Notes under the pieces: model-generated
Databases searched by the model: none
What the model saw: only the letters and a program-made list of their open reading frames with translations
What the model was told of the DNA's origin: nothing
Part shown: positions 28,975 through 38,463 of the stretch, in pieces
Layout of the letters: each line of letters opens with the position of its first letter
Numbering within the stretch: position 1 is the stretch's first letter
DNA from: Lysinibacillus sp. FJAT-14745
GTDB lineage: Bacteria; Bacillota; Bacilli; Bacillales_A; Planococcaceae
Direction of reading: 5' to 3'
DNA length: 64,000 nucleotides
Assembly: GCF_001275675.1 (NCBI RefSeq)
Contig: NZ_LITM01000005.1
Span: 234,421-298,420 of the forward strand
Made by a program: the position numbers and the translations under genes

Positions 28975-29886
28975 TTATTTTTGAAGTGACTTGATACTTT
29001 CTAAATTGCCATTATCAAAGATGGCTTTGCTAATAGCTTTACCTGTTGGTGTTGCAGCAAGGCCTCCACGTGCAGTTTCTTTTAAATTCGGACTCATAGA
29101 TTGTCCAATGCGATACATCGCACCAATCACTTCGTCACACGGAATGCGACTTGTAACCCCTGCAAGTGCCATATCCGCTGCCACAAGTGAATTTGCCGCT
29201 CCCATAGCATTTCGCTTAACACAAGGAACCTCTACTAAGCCAGCTACCGGGTCACAAACAAGCCCTAGCATATTTTTGAGTGTAATGGCAAATGCTTCTG
29301 AACATTGCTGTGGCGTACCACCTGCCATCTCTACAATCGCTGCCGCTGCCATACCAGCAGCTGAGCCAACCTCCGCTTGACAGCCACCAGCAGCACCTGA
29401 AATCGAAGCGTTATTGGCAACAACGAAGCCGAAAGCACCCGATGTGAATAAAAAACGAATCATTTGCTCACGTGTCGGATTTAGCTTGTTCTTCACTGCA
29501 AACAATGTCCCTGGTACAACCCCAGCTGAGCCTGCAGTTGGGGTAGCACAAATTGTACCCATAGCCGCATTAACCTCATTTGTTGCAACCGCTTTACTCA
29601 CCGCGTCTAATAATAAATCTCCAGACAATGACTTGCCTTGCGCAATGTAGTTTTGAAGCAATACTGCGTCACCACCTGTTAAACCCGTTACAGATTTCAC
29701 GCCCTTCAATCCTCTTTCAACAGCTTCTTCCATCACCGTTAAATTAGTGTCCATTTGCTGTATAATTTCTGCTCTTGTGCGTCCTGTAATTAACATTTCC
29801 TGCTCAATCATAATGTCAGAAATTAATTTTTCTTCTTGCTCCGCTCGTTCAACAAGTTCACGAACATTATGAAACAATACGTCCAT
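28975..29886 (-). CDS. sdaAA: L-serine dehydratase, iron-sulfur dependent, alpha subunit
   Basis: Deaminates L-serine to pyruvate and ammonia with a [4Fe-4S] cluster. The 303-residue protein shows GTICATPTAGSAGVVPG, CDPVAGLVEVPCVKRNAMG and PCDEVIGAMYRIGQSM; their cysteines are the expected cluster ligands. It follows sdaAB by 14 bases and the pair ends at a terminator. Confidence 0.96.
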   Translation of the reverse strand: MDVLFHNVRELVERAEQEEKLISDIMIEQEMLITGRTRAEIIQQMDTNLTVMEEAVERGLKGVKSVTGLTGGDAVLLQNYIAQGKSLSGDLLLDAVSKAVATNEVNAAMGTICATPTAGSAGVVPGTLFAVKNKLNPTREQMIRFLFTSGAFGFVVANNASISGAAGGCQAEVGSAAGMAAAAIVEMAGGTPQQCSEAFAITLKNMLGLVCDPVAGLVEVPCVKRNAMGAANSLVAADMALAGVTSRIPCDEVIGAMYRIGQSMSPNLKETARGGLAATPTGKAISKAIFDNGNLESIKSLQK

Positions 29887-29900
29887 ATTAGGGCAACTCC

Positions 29901-30563
29901 TTAGTTATTAATTTTAGAAACCTTCGAAATATGTGGTATTAAAGAAATTTGTTGTAATACTTTATCCTCGATGTTTTGATCGACTTCTATCACCATAAGA
30001 GCCGTTAAACCACGTTCAATACGAGAAACCTCCATATGCCCAATGTTGACAGCATGCATCGCTAAGCAATTTGCCACATTAGCAATACAACCAGCACGAT
30101 CATCGTGTACAACAAGGATTGCTGGCATGCCACCTGTTAGACGTAGCTTGAAGCCATTAACCTCACTCACTTCAATTTTACCGCCACCGATTGAAATACC
30201 AACGACAGACATCTCTCCTTCATCATCGCCAATCACAAGGCGAGCTGTATTCGGATGCTCCATGTTTGCTGTTTCTGGGATAAACTCATAATCTAAGCCT
30301 GCCTTTTCTGCATCGGCAAAAGCTGTTTTAATCCGCTCATCAAATGTATCGTAATTTAACAAGCCCCCTACCAAAGCAACATCTGTTCCATGTCCTTTAT
30401 ACGTTTCTGCAAACGAACCATATAAGTGGATTTTCGCCCACTTTGGTTGTCTTCCAAATAAATCTCTGGCAACGCGTCCAATTCGAGCGGCACCTGCCGT
30501 ATGAGAAGAAGAAGGCCCAATCATCACTGGTCCAATAATATCAAATACTGATGTAAACTTCAT
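29901..30563 (-). CDS. sdaAB: L-serine dehydratase beta subunit
   Basis: Partner of SdaAA. The 220-residue protein has the N-terminal domain FDIIGPVMIGPSSSHTAGAA and a C-terminal ACT domain (AILVVHDDRAGCIANVANCL), a likely serine-binding regulatory module. The start is preceded by GAGGGGTG. First gene of the two-gene unit. Confidence 0.96.
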   Translation of the reverse strand: MKFTSVFDIIGPVMIGPSSSHTAGAARIGRVARDLFGRQPKWAKIHLYGSFAETYKGHGTDVALVGGLLNYDTFDERIKTAFADAEKAGLDYEFIPETANMEHPNTARLVIGDDEGEMSVVGISIGGGKIEVSEVNGFKLRLTGGMPAILVVHDDRAGCIANVANCLAMHAVNIGHMEVSRIERGLTALMVIEVDQNIEDKVLQQISLIPHISKVSKINN

Positions 30564-30913
30564 AATAACACCCCTCTATTCTATCCATATAATAATATCG
30601 ATTTTTTACTTATATCATGCTTGATAGTTACTATAAAAGTAAAGCACTTCTTTATCAACTTTCAGAAAATTTACACGACTATAATTTACACAGCGGAAAT
30701 TTTGATTAACTTTTGTCTACTCCGTATACACAACGATTTCAAAATGTTTATATTCCAGTATTTCCGAGTTCATTGTCCTCTGGAAGCATACATCAAATCA
30801 TTTATCCTTAGCTGATTTTATAGTTTATTATTCCCCATTCTCCTTGTACCATAAACAAAAGCAGTACACGGCTTGTGCACTGCTTTGTCTACTTAAGCGC
30901 AAAGTAGATTAAA
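30564..30913. other. fakA-sdaAB gap with terminator
   Basis: No supported gene. A hairpin AAAGCAGTaCAC / GTGcACTGCTTT at 30858-30886 lies just beyond the fakA stop and is a likely minus-strand terminator, though its T-tract is weak. The remainder should hold the sdaAB promoter; no convincing consensus was found. Confidence 0.65.
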
Positions 30914-32563
30914 TTATTCTACCGAAATAATATATGGATATAATCCTTGTTTACCATTAAATAACTCTACTTCAACCTCTGGATAATTCTCTTCAATAAA
31001 TTTCACTAATTCTGAGGCGTTTTCTTTCGTCGTATCCTCACCATAGATGACTGTTACAATTTCTGCATCTTCATCTACTAAATCAGTAATGACCTTCTCA
31101 GCAGCATCTTTTAATGCTGGAGTAGATAATATAATTTTCCCTTCAGCAAGAGCCATGAAATCATCTTTATGAATTTCCACACCATCAATAGATGTATCTC
31201 GAACTGCATAAGTTACTTGGCCTGTTTTAACATTTGCAAAGGCTTCTGTCATTGTTGCTTGGTTCATTTCAACTGCCGCCTCTGGATTAAACGATAGAAT
31301 CGCTGCCATACCTTGAGGGATTGTTTTCGTTGGCACTACAGCCGCTTCTATATCTAAAAGCTCTACTGCTTGTTCTGCTGCCATGACGATATTTTTGTTA
31401 TTAGGCAAAATTAATACTTTTTCTGCACCAATTTCTTGTACTGCCTTCACAATATCTTCAGTTGAAGGATTCATTGTTTGACCGCCTTCAATCACATATG
31501 AGGCACCAATTGAACGAAGTAATTCAGCAACTCCCTCTCCCATTGCAATCGTTACAATTGCATATGGATGCTTTTCTGCTTTTTTGGCGGGAGTTGGTGC
31601 TTTATGATCCTCACCAACAATGGCAGAATGCTGTTCACGCATATTATCGACTTTAATTTTAATGAGACTACCATATTTTTGACCCATTGCTAAAACAGTG
31701 CCTGGTTGCTCAGAATGAATATGCACTTTTGCAATTTCTTCATCTGAAATAACGAGTAAAGAATCACCCAGAGGGTTTAATTCATTGCGGAATTGTTCTT
31801 CGCTAAACGGCTCTTTTCCTTCTTCAAAACGTACCATGATTTCTGTACAATAACCAAATTCAATATCCGCAGTATTCATGAAATCTTGTGCTCTATGATG
31901 CTCTGCATTAATTAAATCATCTAAAGTTGCTTCATTTTTCACCGGTAATGGCTCGCCTTTTAAGGATGCTAAAAATCCTTCATATACAAATTGAAGACCC
32001 TGACCGCCACTATCTACAACCCCTACTTCTTTTAGAACAGGTAGAAGATCAGGTGTACGTTCTAACGAAGCCTGTGCTTCAGCAGTAAATGCTTCCATCA
32101 CCGCAATGATATCGGTTTCAGTCTCTGCCACTTCGACACCTTTTTTCGCCGCTTCACGTGCAACTGTTAAAATTGTTCCTTCAACCGGCTTCATCACTGC
32201 TTTATAGGCAGTTTCAACACCTGCTTGGAAGGCACCTGCAAAGCCCTTGGCATCAATTGTCGCTTCTTTTTCAATAAATTTACCAAAGCCACGGAATAAC
32301 TGCGATAAAATAACGCCAGAATTTCCGCGTGCTCCCATAAGTAAACCTTTTGATAAAGCTTGAGCTGTTTTGCCGATATGTTCTGATGCATAAAGTTCCG
32401 TTTCTTTTGCCCCAGATGTCATCGATAAGTTCATATTCGTTCCTGTATCACCATCTGGTACTGGAAATACATTTAATGAATCAACATAATTTGCATTTTG
32501 GAATAGGTGATGAGCACCCATTTGCACCATTTCTGCAAACTTTATTCCGTCTAAAGACTGCAT
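30914..32563 (-). CDS. fakA: Fatty acid kinase catalytic subunit (YloV/DAK-like)
   Basis: Phosphorylates exogenous fatty acids bound to FakB. The N-terminal DhaL-type ATP domain is clear (SLNVFPVPDGDTGTNMNLSM and GARGNSGVILSQLFRG). The middle domain and C-terminal DegV-like region follow, for 549 residues in total. It lies 18 bases after the Asp23-family gene, the conserved Firmicute pair. No fakB gene is in the window. Confidence 0.92.
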   Translation of the reverse strand: MQSLDGIKFAEMVQMGAHHLFQNANYVDSLNVFPVPDGDTGTNMNLSMTSGAKETELYASEHIGKTAQALSKGLLMGARGNSGVILSQLFRGFGKFIEKEATIDAKGFAGAFQAGVETAYKAVMKPVEGTILTVAREAAKKGVEVAETETDIIAVMEAFTAEAQASLERTPDLLPVLKEVGVVDSGGQGLQFVYEGFLASLKGEPLPVKNEATLDDLINAEHHRAQDFMNTADIEFGYCTEIMVRFEEGKEPFSEEQFRNELNPLGDSLLVISDEEIAKVHIHSEQPGTVLAMGQKYGSLIKIKVDNMREQHSAIVGEDHKAPTPAKKAEKHPYAIVTIAMGEGVAELLRSIGASYVIEGGQTMNPSTEDIVKAVQEIGAEKVLILPNNKNIVMAAEQAVELLDIEAAVVPTKTIPQGMAAILSFNPEAAVEMNQATMTEAFANVKTGQVTYAVRDTSIDGVEIHKDDFMALAEGKIILSTPALKDAAEKVITDLVDEDAEIVTVIYGEDTTKENASELVKFIEENYPEVEVELFNGKQGLYPYIISVE

Positions 32564-32581
32564 TCGATTTTGTTCCTCCTC

Positions 32582-32941
32582 TTAATTCGCTACACGAACG
32601 CCCTGCACAAAAATATTGACAGATTTTACGCTCATACCTAATGTTTTATCCACTGTATATTTCACTTTCGATTGTACTTGATAAGCAACTTCTGAAATTT
32701 TTGTCCCGTAACTAACAATAATGTACATATCAATATGTAAATCGTCGTCTTGTTTTCGAATAACAACACCTTTAGCAAAATTCTCTTTACGTAAAATATC
32801 AGTTAGACCATCACGAATTTGATGTTTAGATGCCATGCCAACAATACCGTAGCATTCTACAGCAGCGCCACCAGCTATTTGTGCAAGTACATCTGTTGAA
32901 ATATCAATTTGGCCGAATTCATTGTTTAATTCAATTGACAT
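32582..32941 (-). CDS. yloU: Asp23/Gls24 family protein (YloU)
   Basis: Small envelope-stress-type protein. The ATG at 32941 has AAGGGGG seven bases upstream and gives 119 residues, matching B. subtilis YloU. Core motifs are GAAVECYGIVGMAS, VIRKQDDDLHIDMYIIVSYG and KSVNIFVQGVRV. The family is known to sit at the membrane or bind envelope partners; the exact role here is unknown. Confidence 0.93.
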   Translation of the reverse strand: MSIELNNEFGQIDISTDVLAQIAGGAAVECYGIVGMASKHQIRDGLTDILRKENFAKGVVIRKQDDDLHIDMYIIVSYGTKISEVAYQVQSKVKYTVDKTLGMSVKSVNIFVQGVRVAN

Positions 32942-33061
32942 AGAAATGCCCCCTTGGCTCTTTTTGACTAAACTATATTGTAACACTTTCGTTATACATT
33001 AAGCAACCTTGGAAGGCATGAAAGCGCACTGTATCAACGTTTCCCGACAGTATAAAGGTAA

Positions 33062-34255
33062 TCATATATCTTTATCGAAATTTCCATTTTTGCTGAAAAA
33101 GTTGTTACGACCGTTTTGTTTTGCTGTGTATAATGCTTGATCGGCTAATACACAGCATGCTTTCAATTGTTCGCTATTCGAGATTTTAGCATGACACATC
33201 CCGATGCTGACTGTGACAATATTAGCTACTTTTGACCGTTCATGACGAATGTTTAAGTTGCGCACTTCCTCTAAAATTTCCTCACAAACATGTTCTGAAA
33301 ACTTTGCGGCATGTTGACTAACAATTACGAACTCTTCGCCTCCCCACCGCGCTGCAAATGCATTATACTTTTCTGTAATTTCATCTAATAGAGCTGAGAC
33401 TTTTATCAATGCTTCGTCACCTTGTATATGACCGTAATAATCATTTAAATTTTTAAAGAAATCAATATCAATCATCATGACAAACAAAGATTTTGGTTTA
33501 CTAAGTTGTTGCCCTATTTGTGTCAATTTATTATTAAAAGCTCGTCGATTAGGCAAATTTGTCAACGTATCCCGAAGTACTTGCTCTGATAGTTCATTAT
33601 TTTTCTCAGCTAATAATTTCGACAAATTCTTGGATTTTGTCATTTCTTCTTGTAATAAAATATGTTGTTTTGTAAATTGTCTTTGTGCTTTAAAAATATG
33701 TCGCTGAATAATTAGCCCTATGGGAATAATAAGGAACATCGGTAAAAATATTTTAATACTTTCACCTGATATCCCAACACTCAAATAAGCACTTATTAAA
33801 ATTGGTAGCACTGTTATTAACATAATCCAAAAAATTTTCAGGAAAGGGATAGAAAAAACAATGCAAATCAATAAAAACAGCACCTCATAAAGAGCCGCAT
33901 GTTTAAAGAAATAAACGTCCATTACGGTTATGACAGTAATTAACAATAATATAGTATAGATATAAGTTAGTAAGATAGATTCGTATTTTCGTAAATTAAG
34001 AGTTGTAACCTTAATCCTCTTTTCCTTCACGAATAATAACACCGCTAAATCTATATAAAACAATATAGTGTGAATGCCTATATAAGCTGGCACCATCGCT
34101 CTTTCTGTTTTTGTAAAGAAGACCTCACCATAATGAATAATGATAATGATGGCTGTTACATACATCATTGTCCACGCTACTGTTCGCATTCGCATTAAAT
34201 TAAATTGAAGCATTTCTATTTGAATAGAGAGAGCTAGCTTGTCTTGATTTTCCAT
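33062..34255 (-). CDS. Membrane-anchored diguanylate cyclase
   Basis: Predicted to make cyclic di-GMP. About six hydrophobic segments span residues 25-195; a short coiled linker (SKNLLAEKNNEL type) leads into a GGDEF domain. The catalytic motif reads GGEEF in RWGGEEFVIVSQH, with DIDFFKNLNDYYGHIQGDEAL upstream. No clear RxxD inhibitory site was found. The start at 34255 has AGGAG eight bases upstream. First gene of the block that separates yloU from rpmB; the signal sensed is unknown. Confidence 0.92.
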   Translation of the reverse strand: MENQDKLALSIQIEMLQFNLMRMRTVAWTMMYVTAIIIIIHYGEVFFTKTERAMVPAYIGIHTILFYIDLAVLLFVKEKRIKVTTLNLRKYESILLTYIYTILLLITVITVMDVYFFKHAALYEVLFLLICIVFSIPFLKIFWIMLITVLPILISAYLSVGISGESIKIFLPMFLIIPIGLIIQRHIFKAQRQFTKQHILLQEEMTKSKNLSKLLAEKNNELSEQVLRDTLTNLPNRRAFNNKLTQIGQQLSKPKSLFVMMIDIDFFKNLNDYYGHIQGDEALIKVSALLDEITEKYNAFAARWGGEEFVIVSQHAAKFSEHVCEEILEEVRNLNIRHERSKVANIVTVSIGMCHAKISNSEQLKACCVLADQALYTAKQNGRNNFFSKNGNFDKDI

Positions 34256-34386
34256 AACTTCCGCTCCTAATAACAATCTTACAATAATTTTGTCCTATTT
34301 TTATCGTCTAAATAATGAAAAATACAAGTAGTCTTTGTAAAATCATTAAAAATGAACGAAATTATCTCCACCTTTTAAAAAAGCTC

Positions 34387-34417
34387 AAAAAACCTACCAT
34401 ATTGCTTGGCAGGTTTT
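34387..34417 (-). terminator. Terminator after the RocB-like gene
   Basis: AAAACCTgCC / GGtAGGTTTTTT on the minus strand, loop of about eight bases, T-run of six. It separates the rocB-like gene from the diguanylate cyclase. Confidence 0.8.
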
Positions 34418-34494
34418 CGTAGTCAAAAGTGAAGTGCTAACGTAGAAACGAACGATAAGACGGGCTTCCCTATTCATTTGAATCACTTTTTTAA

Positions 34495-36099
34495 TTAAAA
34501 CAGGCTTTTAATAAGCGTATCAAGCATCACTGGCATTTCCTTAAATGCGCTATCCACATGTAATCTTTCGGTCTTTTGATGGGCATCCTTACCAAAAGGT
34601 CCAACGTTTAAAACAGGGCCCTGTAATGCGGACATTTCTTCAAATGGAATACTATACGTGTCTCCCCAGACCGGTGCATTGCGCTCAAATGCTGTCCATT
34701 CGTTTGAGTCATCCGAATAATTGACATAGCTCAAATCACAAATACCATTAAAATAGTGAATTTGCTCCACGTCAATATTAAATGTTTTTGCTGTTTTCTT
34801 CATTAATTCAATCGATTGAATGACAAGGGGATGATCGGATGAATTAATCGCTGGATAGTAAGGTGGTGCATATAACAGCACTGTCGCTGGTGTTAATTCC
34901 TGGCAACGAATCATTAGCTGATCCACGATGCGAATAGATTTCTCACGATCATCCCATGCACTATTTTCTAGAACATGGCTTTTTATTACATTTACTTCTT
35001 CAGCGCCTAATTTCTTGATCGCATGCTCTAAAAGTGCCTCGTAACGAAGTACTTTTACTTCACCTACGCCATGTATCTTTTCTCGCTCACAAATTCGTTT
35101 ATATTGTTCATTGCAAGCTGACATTGCTTCCAAAGCCACTTGTTCAAAAATATCCATTACTTCCGATGCTGTGCGCTTTAATAAAAACACATTGTAAAGG
35201 GCTGCTGCACGATATGGTGTTTGTGTTGAATACTCCATTTTCAAATCTTTTAATTGTAAGGATACTGGTAATGGTGTACTTTCACCAAGATCTGTTTCAC
35301 GGAAAATTGGATTCCACTCCATATGCTGCGTCATGTATGAAGCAATAAAATTCGCTGTCATTCCTTTTAATGGCTCACCCACATGTGTCTCTTTTCCGTA
35401 AAATAAGGCAGCAGGCATAATTTTACCGATAGTTCCTGAATAAATATATTCATTGGTATCAGCTGGGCCTTGTGAAAAAGAAGGCTCACTATTTAAAAAT
35501 AGTTTATAAGAGAGCCCATACTGTTCACGAAGTCTAACAAGCTCAACAACTGCTGCACGCATGCCAGCAGAATTTACTTCTTCATCTGGCACAGCCGTTA
35601 AAATAAGATTGATTGGCCATTCTTCGATACTTGCCTTTTCAATCAACTGCATATGCAAAGCAAGCCCCATTTTCATATCCATCGTCCCACGACCAAATAA
35701 ATAATTACCTGATTCCAAATCAATTCTTGCCGCTTCAGGTAAATCCTTTTTGTATTTAGGTTCCATTAACTTTTTTGTCAGCTCTTCAGGATAGAAGGCT
35801 AATGGTTCCAGCTCACCATATTCTTCCGTATGGACCGTATCAAAATGACTAATTAACACAACCGATTCTGTTGCAGATGGGTGTTTATACAAAGCAGTCA
35901 CAGCATTGCGTTCAAGGCCCGCATCACGTAATTCAATAAATTCTGGGTTTTTCTGAAAATAAGAAAGCGTTTGCAATTTATTTTTTAATTTATAGGCAAA
36001 TTCATGTTCACCTTTTGTTAATGTCCTGCTCTCCCAACTGACAATTTCACATAATAATGCACGTAGCTTTTCAGGGGTATTCCAAAGATAAACATTCAT
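34495..36099 (-). CDS. rocB: RocB-like M20-family hydrolase
   Basis: A 534-residue M20 metallopeptidase-like protein. Metal-ligand motifs are visible: SHFDTVHTEEYGELEPLAF (His, Asp), GRGTMDMKMGLALHMQLIEK (Asp) and VPDEEVNSAGMRAAV (Glu pair), then HQKTERLHVDSAF near the end. It resembles B. subtilis RocB, whose gene lies in an arginine-use operon but whose reaction is not settled. Here it follows a permease by 42 bases, supporting a role in using imported arginine-like compounds. The symbol reflects family similarity only. Confidence 0.85.
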   Translation of the reverse strand: MNVYLWNTPEKLRALLCEIVSWESRTLTKGEHEFAYKLKNKLQTLSYFQKNPEFIELRDAGLERNAVTALYKHPSATESVVLISHFDTVHTEEYGELEPLAFYPEELTKKLMEPKYKKDLPEAARIDLESGNYLFGRGTMDMKMGLALHMQLIEKASIEEWPINLILTAVPDEEVNSAGMRAAVVELVRLREQYGLSYKLFLNSEPSFSQGPADTNEYIYSGTIGKIMPAALFYGKETHVGEPLKGMTANFIASYMTQHMEWNPIFRETDLGESTPLPVSLQLKDLKMEYSTQTPYRAAALYNVFLLKRTASEVMDIFEQVALEAMSACNEQYKRICEREKIHGVGEVKVLRYEALLEHAIKKLGAEEVNVIKSHVLENSAWDDREKSIRIVDQLMIRCQELTPATVLLYAPPYYPAINSSDHPLVIQSIELMKKTAKTFNIDVEQIHYFNGICDLSYVNYSDDSNEWTAFERNAPVWGDTYSIPFEEMSALQGPVLNVGPFGKDAHQKTERLHVDSAFKEMPVMLDTLIKSLF

Positions 36100-36141
36100 A
36101 AAAACTCTCCTTTACCCGATCTTCTCAACACCGAATACATA

Positions 36142-37572
36142 TCAATGTATATCAAGTGATTCCTCATTTTTCATTTCAAACTTAGAAGAAGCTGTATTTG
36201 TTTTACTCAATTTTAATTTATAGAAAATCATGCAAGCGATAAAGAATCCGATACCATATAGTAAACCAACTCTTTGTGTAGGATCGAATGCTAAAAAGAC
36301 AAGAATTAGCGTACAAAAAATAATACAGAACACTGGAATCAATGGATAAAATGGTGTTTTAAATTTTAAATCAGCTACATCTCCTCCTGCTTTCACATAA
36401 CGATATCGGAACATCAATTGAGATGCGCAAATTCCCATCCATGAAATTGTTACAGAAATTCCTGCAATAGACATGAGTAAAACAAATACTGCATCTGCTT
36501 CCATCACGCTCGTTAATAAAGAAAGTAACGAGAAAAGCATCGTGAAAATAAGTGCATTTAATGGCACTTTATTTTTCGTTAATCGTCCAAACAATTTAGG
36601 AGCCATTCCCTCTTTTGACATCGACCATAATAAACGTGTTGAAGCATATAAACATGAGTTACCTACTGATAATATCGCTGTTAAAATAACAAAGTTCATA
36701 ATGCCAGCAGCATATGGAACGCCAGCTAAATTCATCAATGTGACAAAAGGACTTTCCAGTAGTCCAAGCTCCGATGAAGGGAATATGGCAGATAAAACAA
36801 TAATAGAAGCAATATAGAAAACTATAATTCTAAAAAGAATTGTGCGTATTGCACGCGGAATATTTTTTTCAGGATTTTCAGTTTCACCTGCTGCAATACC
36901 GACAAGTTCAGATCCTTGATAAGAAAAGATAACATTCATCATTGTGACAAATATAATCGAAATACCTGCTGGGAATAAACCAGACGGCGCTAAATTCGTA
37001 AAATGTGGTGTTGGACGATCAGCTAATGGAATCAATCCAAAGATTGCTGCCGCTCCTATAACGATAAAAGCAATCACCGCAATGACTTTAATGCTTGCAA
37101 ACCAAAATTCTGCTTCTGCAAAGCCTCTAGTTGTTAATGCATTTAAAGTAAATAACAGGACCATGAATACGGCACACCATATCCAAATAGGGACATTTGG
37201 GAACCAATGTTGCATCAATATTCCCGCCGCTGTAAATTCTACCCCTGCTGTGGCAGCAGACCCGACAAAATACATCCATCCTAAAGAAAATCCTGCTGAA
37301 GGACTAATAAAACGTGTTGCATAGGTTTGGAAAGAACCAGTTACAGGCATGTAAACAGCTAATTCTCCAAGACAATTCATGACCATGTACAATATTAAGC
37401 CACCAAATATATAACCAATTAATGCTCCTCCAGGACCTGCTTGATTAATTGTATAGCCAACATTTAAAAATAGTCCTGTTCCAATAACTCCACCGAGCGA
37501 TAGCATTAATAAATGACGACTCTTCATTGAACGGTTTAATTGATTATCTTGCCGTTGTTCCCCTTTACTCAA
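36142..37572 (-). CDS. APC-family amino acid permease
   Basis: Twelve-helix amino-acid/H+ symporter related to RocC/RocE. The start is likely TTG at 37572 (then SKGEQRQDNQLNRSMKSRHL), with GGGG seven bases upstream, giving 476 residues against about 467-470 for RocE/RocC. Motifs are MLSLGGVIGTGLFLNVGYTI in helix 1 and GSELVGIAAGETENPEKNIP, typical of the family. Substrate cannot be read from sequence; the neighbours point to arginine or a methylated arginine. Confidence 0.9.
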   Translation of the reverse strand: MSKGEQRQDNQLNRSMKSRHLLMLSLGGVIGTGLFLNVGYTINQAGPGGALIGYIFGGLILYMVMNCLGELAVYMPVTGSFQTYATRFISPSAGFSLGWMYFVGSAATAGVEFTAAGILMQHWFPNVPIWIWCAVFMVLLFTLNALTTRGFAEAEFWFASIKVIAVIAFIVIGAAAIFGLIPLADRPTPHFTNLAPSGLFPAGISIIFVTMMNVIFSYQGSELVGIAAGETENPEKNIPRAIRTILFRIIVFYIASIIVLSAIFPSSELGLLESPFVTLMNLAGVPYAAGIMNFVILTAILSVGNSCLYASTRLLWSMSKEGMAPKLFGRLTKNKVPLNALIFTMLFSLLSLLTSVMEADAVFVLLMSIAGISVTISWMGICASQLMFRYRYVKAGGDVADLKFKTPFYPLIPVFCIIFCTLILVFLAFDPTQRVGLLYGIGFFIACMIFYKLKLSKTNTASSKFEMKNEESLDIH

Positions 37573-37632
37573 TATCCATCCCCACTCTCTAGTTGTTATT
37601 AATACAATGAAAATTCTGATATCATTTCTACT

Positions 37633-37678
37633 AAAGTACCCAATCAATTTATCCCATGTAAATTGATTGGGTACTTTT
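37633..37678. terminator. Long perfect hairpin between ddaH and the permease
   Basis: Eighteen-base arms AAAGTACCCAATCAATTT / AAATTGATTGGGTACTTT around a nine-base loop. It lies nine bases beyond the ddaH stop. The T-tracts are short, so it may be a partial terminator or processing site dividing enzyme genes from transport genes. Confidence 0.7.
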
Positions 37679-37686
37679 ATCTTGAA

Positions 37687-38448
37687 TTAAAAACGTAATG
37701 ACAAGCAGCTTAGCCCACCATCATGTTTTCTAAATTCAGACATTTCAAGCTCAATTGTTTGGTAGCCTAAATCATTTAATTTACGATTTGTTTCTGGATA
37801 GCCTGCTGGAATAATGACATAATCATTTACTTGAATACAGTTTGCTGAATACTCATCTTCTTTTGGAATAATAATTTTTTCATAGGATTCGAATGCAGGG
37901 TGATCAATAAACTCTCCTGCTAGCACCATACGATTCCCACCAACATATGCGATGCCCGTTTTTAAATGGAAAAATTCTTTTAACGGAATAATCGTTGCCT
38001 CATAGCCTTCTTTTTCAACGATTTCTTTAAATTGTCGAGCTCCTTCTTCATTAGTACGATCAGAGATGCCGACATAAAATTTCTTCTCTGCCTGCAATAC
38101 ATCTCCGCCATCAAGTGTTCCTGGGCCTTCGATATAATATAAGTTTTCATAGAACTTTGTAACAGCTGGTTCGATTTCCTCAATTTCACGATTACGAGCT
38201 TCTGCCCCTGGATTTGAAATAATGGAAAATTCAGGTGTTAAAACAGCTGTATCCTCTACGAATGTTGAATCTGGGAAGGCTTCATTCGCTGGAAGCTGTG
38301 TAACCTCGACGCCACATTTCTTTAAAGCTTCTATATATTTTTCATGCTGCTCAAATAATTCTTCTAAATTCGGTTTTCCTAAATCACTAGTCGTTAAACC
38401 ATTTACATAGCTATTTCCTGGATTTTTTACTATCACATTTTTAAACAT
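37687..38448 (-). CDS. ddaH: N-dimethylarginine dimethylaminohydrolase (DDAH)
   Basis: Hydrolyses mono- or dimethylarginine to citrulline plus an amine. At 253 residues it aligns from end to end with the Pseudomonas aeruginosa enzyme as I recall it: MFKNVIVKNPGNSYVNGLT, FPDSTFVEDTAV, the catalytic histidine in FFHLKTGIAYV (His161) and the nucleophile in GGLSCLSLRF (Cys248). The acidic site reads TLDGGD, as in mammalian DDAH, rather than the bacterial VEAGD. It follows its paralogue by 15 bases. Confidence 0.9.
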   Translation of the reverse strand: MFKNVIVKNPGNSYVNGLTTSDLGKPNLEELFEQHEKYIEALKKCGVEVTQLPANEAFPDSTFVEDTAVLTPEFSIISNPGAEARNREIEEIEPAVTKFYENLYYIEGPGTLDGGDVLQAEKKFYVGISDRTNEEGARQFKEIVEKEGYEATIIPLKEFFHLKTGIAYVGGNRMVLAGEFIDHPAFESYEKIIIPKEDEYSANCIQVNDYVIIPAGYPETNRKLNDLGYQTIELEMSEFRKHDGGLSCLSLRF

Positions 38449-38463
38449 TTACATCGTCTCCTT

